64,000 nt of DNA from Rhodobacteraceae bacterium KLH11. GTDB taxonomy: Bacteria; Pseudomonadota; Alphaproteobacteria; Rhodobacterales; Rhodobacteraceae. This document shows positions 62,040-64,000 of this stretch, piece after piece; position 1 is the stretch's first letter, and every line of letters starts with the position of its first letter. Where the stretch lies: the NCBI GenBank assembly GCA_000158135.1, contig DS999532.1, forward strand, positions 634,618 through 698,617, in the 5' to 3' direction. Under the pieces are notes generated by a model, which saw only the letters and a list, made by a program, of their open reading frames with translations, searched no databases and was not told the origin of the DNA. The translations under genes and the position numbers were made by a program.

Positions 62040-62903
62040 ATGTCGCAAACAGTATTGATTACAGGTGTAAATAGCGGATTTGGTAAATTGATTGCCAATA
62101 CTCTGGCTGGTGCAGGCTTTAAGGTTGTGGGCTCAATGCGTGATGTCGCCGGTAGAAATGCGTCTATCGCGCAAGAATTCCGATCCAAAGGTATCAAAAT
62201 TGTAGAGATTGACGTCACCAGCGATGAGAGTGTTGCCGATGCCGTCAATAAAGCTGGCAACATTGATGTCCTCATTAACAATGCCGGTGTTGGGTCTCTT
62301 GGATGGCAAGACTGCTTTGATATCGAGGATTTCAAAAAAATATTCGACGTGAATGTTTTTGGCGTCCAGCGTTTGACGCGTGGCGTGTTGCCTCATATGA
62401 AACAACAGGGCAACGGAACGATCATTCAAATTTCCAGTGTTCTCGGCAAGTTCGTATTGCCGTTTCTGGGTTCTTACAACGCGACAAAACATGCCGTTGA
62501 GGGGCTGGTAGAAAACTATCGCGTGGAACTGTCTCAGTTTGGCATTCAGTCTCTTATTGTGCAGCCGGGCGGTTTTGACACCGGTTTCGGAGTTGGGCTC
62601 TTGAAAGCCAGTGACGAGGAAAGAGCTACCTCTTATGGGGAATATGCATCAGCTCCGGAGCAAATGTGGAGCGGCGTCGCAGCAAGCCAGCAAATGGAAG
62701 GTGCTCAAAATCCTCAAATCGTCGCTGATGCGGTACTCAACCTGCTCAACATGGAGCCTTCTGAACGGCCGTTCCGAACAACTGTTGACAATACCGGGAT
62801 GGGCACTGCTGTGGATGGCATTAATAAAGCGACAGAAGATGCCATGCAGGGTGTTTATGGCGCATTGGAAATGACCAATCTATTCGATCTAAGAAATGAA
62901 TAA
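62040..62903 (+). CDS. Short-chain dehydrogenase/reductase (last cluster gene)
   Basis: 287 residues. Cofactor motif TGVNSGFG near residue 8, NNAGVG near 78, catalytic Ser in QISSVLG near 131 and YNATKHA (Tyr-Lys) near 145, typical of classical SDRs acting with NAD(P)H. The RDV after the second strand fits NADP preference weakly. It may reduce the aldehyde released by the A-T-R protein, or act on a keto group. AGGAAG precedes the ATG. No hairpin terminator found in the following 130 bases. Confidence 0.85.
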   Translation: MSQTVLITGVNSGFGKLIANTLAGAGFKVVGSMRDVAGRNASIAQEFRSKGIKIVEIDVTSDESVADAVNKAGNIDVLINNAGVGSLGWQDCFDIEDFKKIFDVNVFGVQRLTRGVLPHMKQQGNGTIIQISSVLGKFVLPFLGSYNATKHAVEGLVENYRVELSQFGIQSLIVQPGGFDTGFGVGLLKASDEERATSYGEYASAPEQMWSGVAASQQMEGAQNPQIVADAVLNLLNMEPSERPFRTTVDNTGMGTAVDGINKATEDAMQGVYGALEMTNLFDLRNE

Positions 62904-63033
62904 ATCACCCTTGGATCCGGCGTTCTGAAACACGTTGGTGGCTGGTTGCCCAGCTTGACCCAGCTCCCTACTCCGCGCCGTTTGGATGTAGAATCCGTTC
63001 CTGTTTCTTTCTCATGATTAAAGCGTTTTGTAT

Positions 63034-63831
63034 TTAATCTGAGGCATATCCTGCGGATTTGAGGAAGTTCCAGCATTCGTTCGGATTGAACATGTCACAG
63101 ATGTCGCCGAGAGCTTCGAATAAGGCATCAAAGGTTCTGGCGCCGATCCGTCTCAGGTGAGCTTTGAGCTTGGAGAAGGCCATTTCAACCGGATTTAGGT
63201 TGGGGCCGTCCAGCGCGGCAAGGTCCATCGGCGAGATGTATTTGGGGACGACTTTGGTGGACGCGCCGAATGCGGCGTCATCCAGTGTTTCGAGATATTC
63301 CTCAACCACGCGGGTGGTCAGTTCGGGGGGCAGACCTTCCTTGCTTTCAATCCCGCGTGTTTGGTTGGCATTCGCCGGGATCAGGCTGGCATCGACACCA
63401 AAACTCTCGCCGCCAACCAAGCCCTCATCAATACAGCGTCTCAGAACGGTTTCGAAGAGATGTCGGAACAAACCGCTCTCCCGGAAACGTCCATGCCGGT
63501 TCTTCGAGAAGGTTGAATGGTCAGGCACCGGGTCAGTCAGGTCGAGCCTGCAAAACCATCTGTATGCCAGGTTGACATGCACCTCTTCGCAAAGGCGGCG
63601 CTCGGACCTGATGCCTTGGCAGTAGCCCAACAACAGCATCCGGATCATCATCAACTCAGGGTCAATTGAAGGACGACCATGCGAGCTATACGACGGCGTC
63701 AGAAGCGGTCGAACGTCCGACAGGTCAAGGAAACGATCAATGCCGCGTAGCGAGTGATCGGCAGGAACAAACTCGTCAATCGAGAACTCGTAAAACAGCG
63801 CACCCTGCGCCAACTGCCTCGGTCCCATCAT
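63034..63831 (-). CDS. Chimeric transposase: IS1182-type N-terminus joined to IS630-type C-terminus
   Basis: About 265 residues from ATG 63831 (MMGPRQLAQGALFYEFSID). Up to about KYISPMDLAAL it reads as an IS1182-type transposase: PSYSSHGRPSIDPELMMIRM, the DUF772-like part, DHSTFSKNRHGRF and the first DDE Asp in FGVDASLIPANA. From about GPNLNPVEMAFSKLKAHLRR, it is the C-terminus of IS630-type transposases (PDLNPIEMAFSKLK..., ECWNFLKSAGY). So the later DDE residues of one family are replaced by the tail of the other, with no frame break. Probably inactive. It borders the right side of the low-GC cluster. Confidence 0.7.
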   Translation of the reverse strand: MMGPRQLAQGALFYEFSIDEFVPADHSLRGIDRFLDLSDVRPLLTPSYSSHGRPSIDPELMMIRMLLLGYCQGIRSERRLCEEVHVNLAYRWFCRLDLTDPVPDHSTFSKNRHGRFRESGLFRHLFETVLRRCIDEGLVGGESFGVDASLIPANANQTRGIESKEGLPPELTTRVVEEYLETLDDAAFGASTKVVPKYISPMDLAALDGPNLNPVEMAFSKLKAHLRRIGARTFDALFEALGDICDMFNPNECWNFLKSAGYASD

Positions 63832-64000
63832 CGCTAAGTCCTCCACTCTCAAAACGAGTGAATCAGCGCCAGACCAACCAATCAACAGACTTTTTCACAC
63901 TATCTCCGCTGAATGTGAATCCAGATCTACCACGCCGAACAGCTGAACCTACTCTCACCCCCTCCGGTGCTCGACGTCTAACCAATGCTTATTAACGAGC
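63832..64000. other. 5' flank of the chimeric transposase
   Basis: Contains the promoter side of the transposase gene and presumably its terminal inverted repeat, but the window ends before the pair can be checked. No gene seen. Confidence 0.25.

Overview
The window reads as a chromosome or large-replicon segment of a marine Rhodobacteraceae (Roseobacter-group) alphaproteobacterium. The basis is the combination of a pob/pca aromatic catabolic operon with a DUF849 (BKACE) gene inside it, a tripartite TRAP transporter, tripartite bioMNY biotin uptake, an IalB-type protein, a ComDE-type decarboxylase and generally GC-rich genes. This is inference from gene content; no rRNA or other marker gene is present.

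Layout. 1-2.8 kb: the 3' end of an SDR gene, a short ANL ligase and an atypical thiolase. 2.8-5.9 kb (minus): bioM-bioN-bioY, a nitroreductase and a MOSC protein. 6.2-11.2 kb (plus): pobA-pcaC-pcaH-pcaG-BKACE-pcaB, taking 4-hydroxybenzoate through protocatechuate to the carboxymuconolactone stage. 11.3-14.4 kb: an FMN hydroxyacid dehydrogenase and ComE/ComD-type TPP decarboxylase subunits, divergent from a GntR regulator. 14.5-16.8 kb: a LysR regulator divergent from a serine-hydroxymethyltransferase-like PLP enzyme. 17.5-20.2 kb: an APC permease and methylaspartate ammonia-lyase. 20.6-25.6 kb: a TRAP transporter plus ureohydrolase operon with a divergent LysR regulator. 26-39.9 kb: an IalB protein and a giant (about 4,450-residue) Gly-rich repeat autotransporter.

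40-46.4 kb is a graveyard of insertion sequences: an IS1111-type element with a nonsense-mutated transposase; an IS3-family element interrupted by an IS256-family element (with an 8-bp target duplication) and by an apparently intact IS110-group element that carries a bridge-RNA-like leader; and an IS21 istA remnant. Then come a Sel1-repeat gene and a BCCT transporter remnant. Smaller transposase scars lie in the longer gaps at about 17.1, 20.3, 25.8 and 40.2 kb.

48.2-62.9 kb is the most striking part: eleven tightly packed plus-strand genes, visibly more AT-rich than the rest (20 of 60 bases G+C at 50161-50220, against 36 of 60 at 8701-8760, counted by hand), with IS debris on both sides (an IS1182/IS630 chimera at 63.0-63.8 kb). 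They encode a fused aminodeoxychorismate synthase (PabAB), aminodeoxychorismate lyase (PabC), a one-module adenylation-carrier-reductase protein, two free-standing ANL ligases (one like benzoate-CoA ligase), two 4HBT hotdog thioesterases, an AzoR-like flavoprotein, a formate/nitrite-family channel, a berberine-bridge-type flavin oxidase and an SDR. I read it as a horizontally acquired biosynthetic cluster that makes its own 4-aminobenzoate and turns it into an unknown product. A possible link between nitrite import and ATP-dependent diazotisation of the aryl amine is a hypothesis only. A 36-nt palindrome with 17-bp perfect arms sits just upstream of the first gene.
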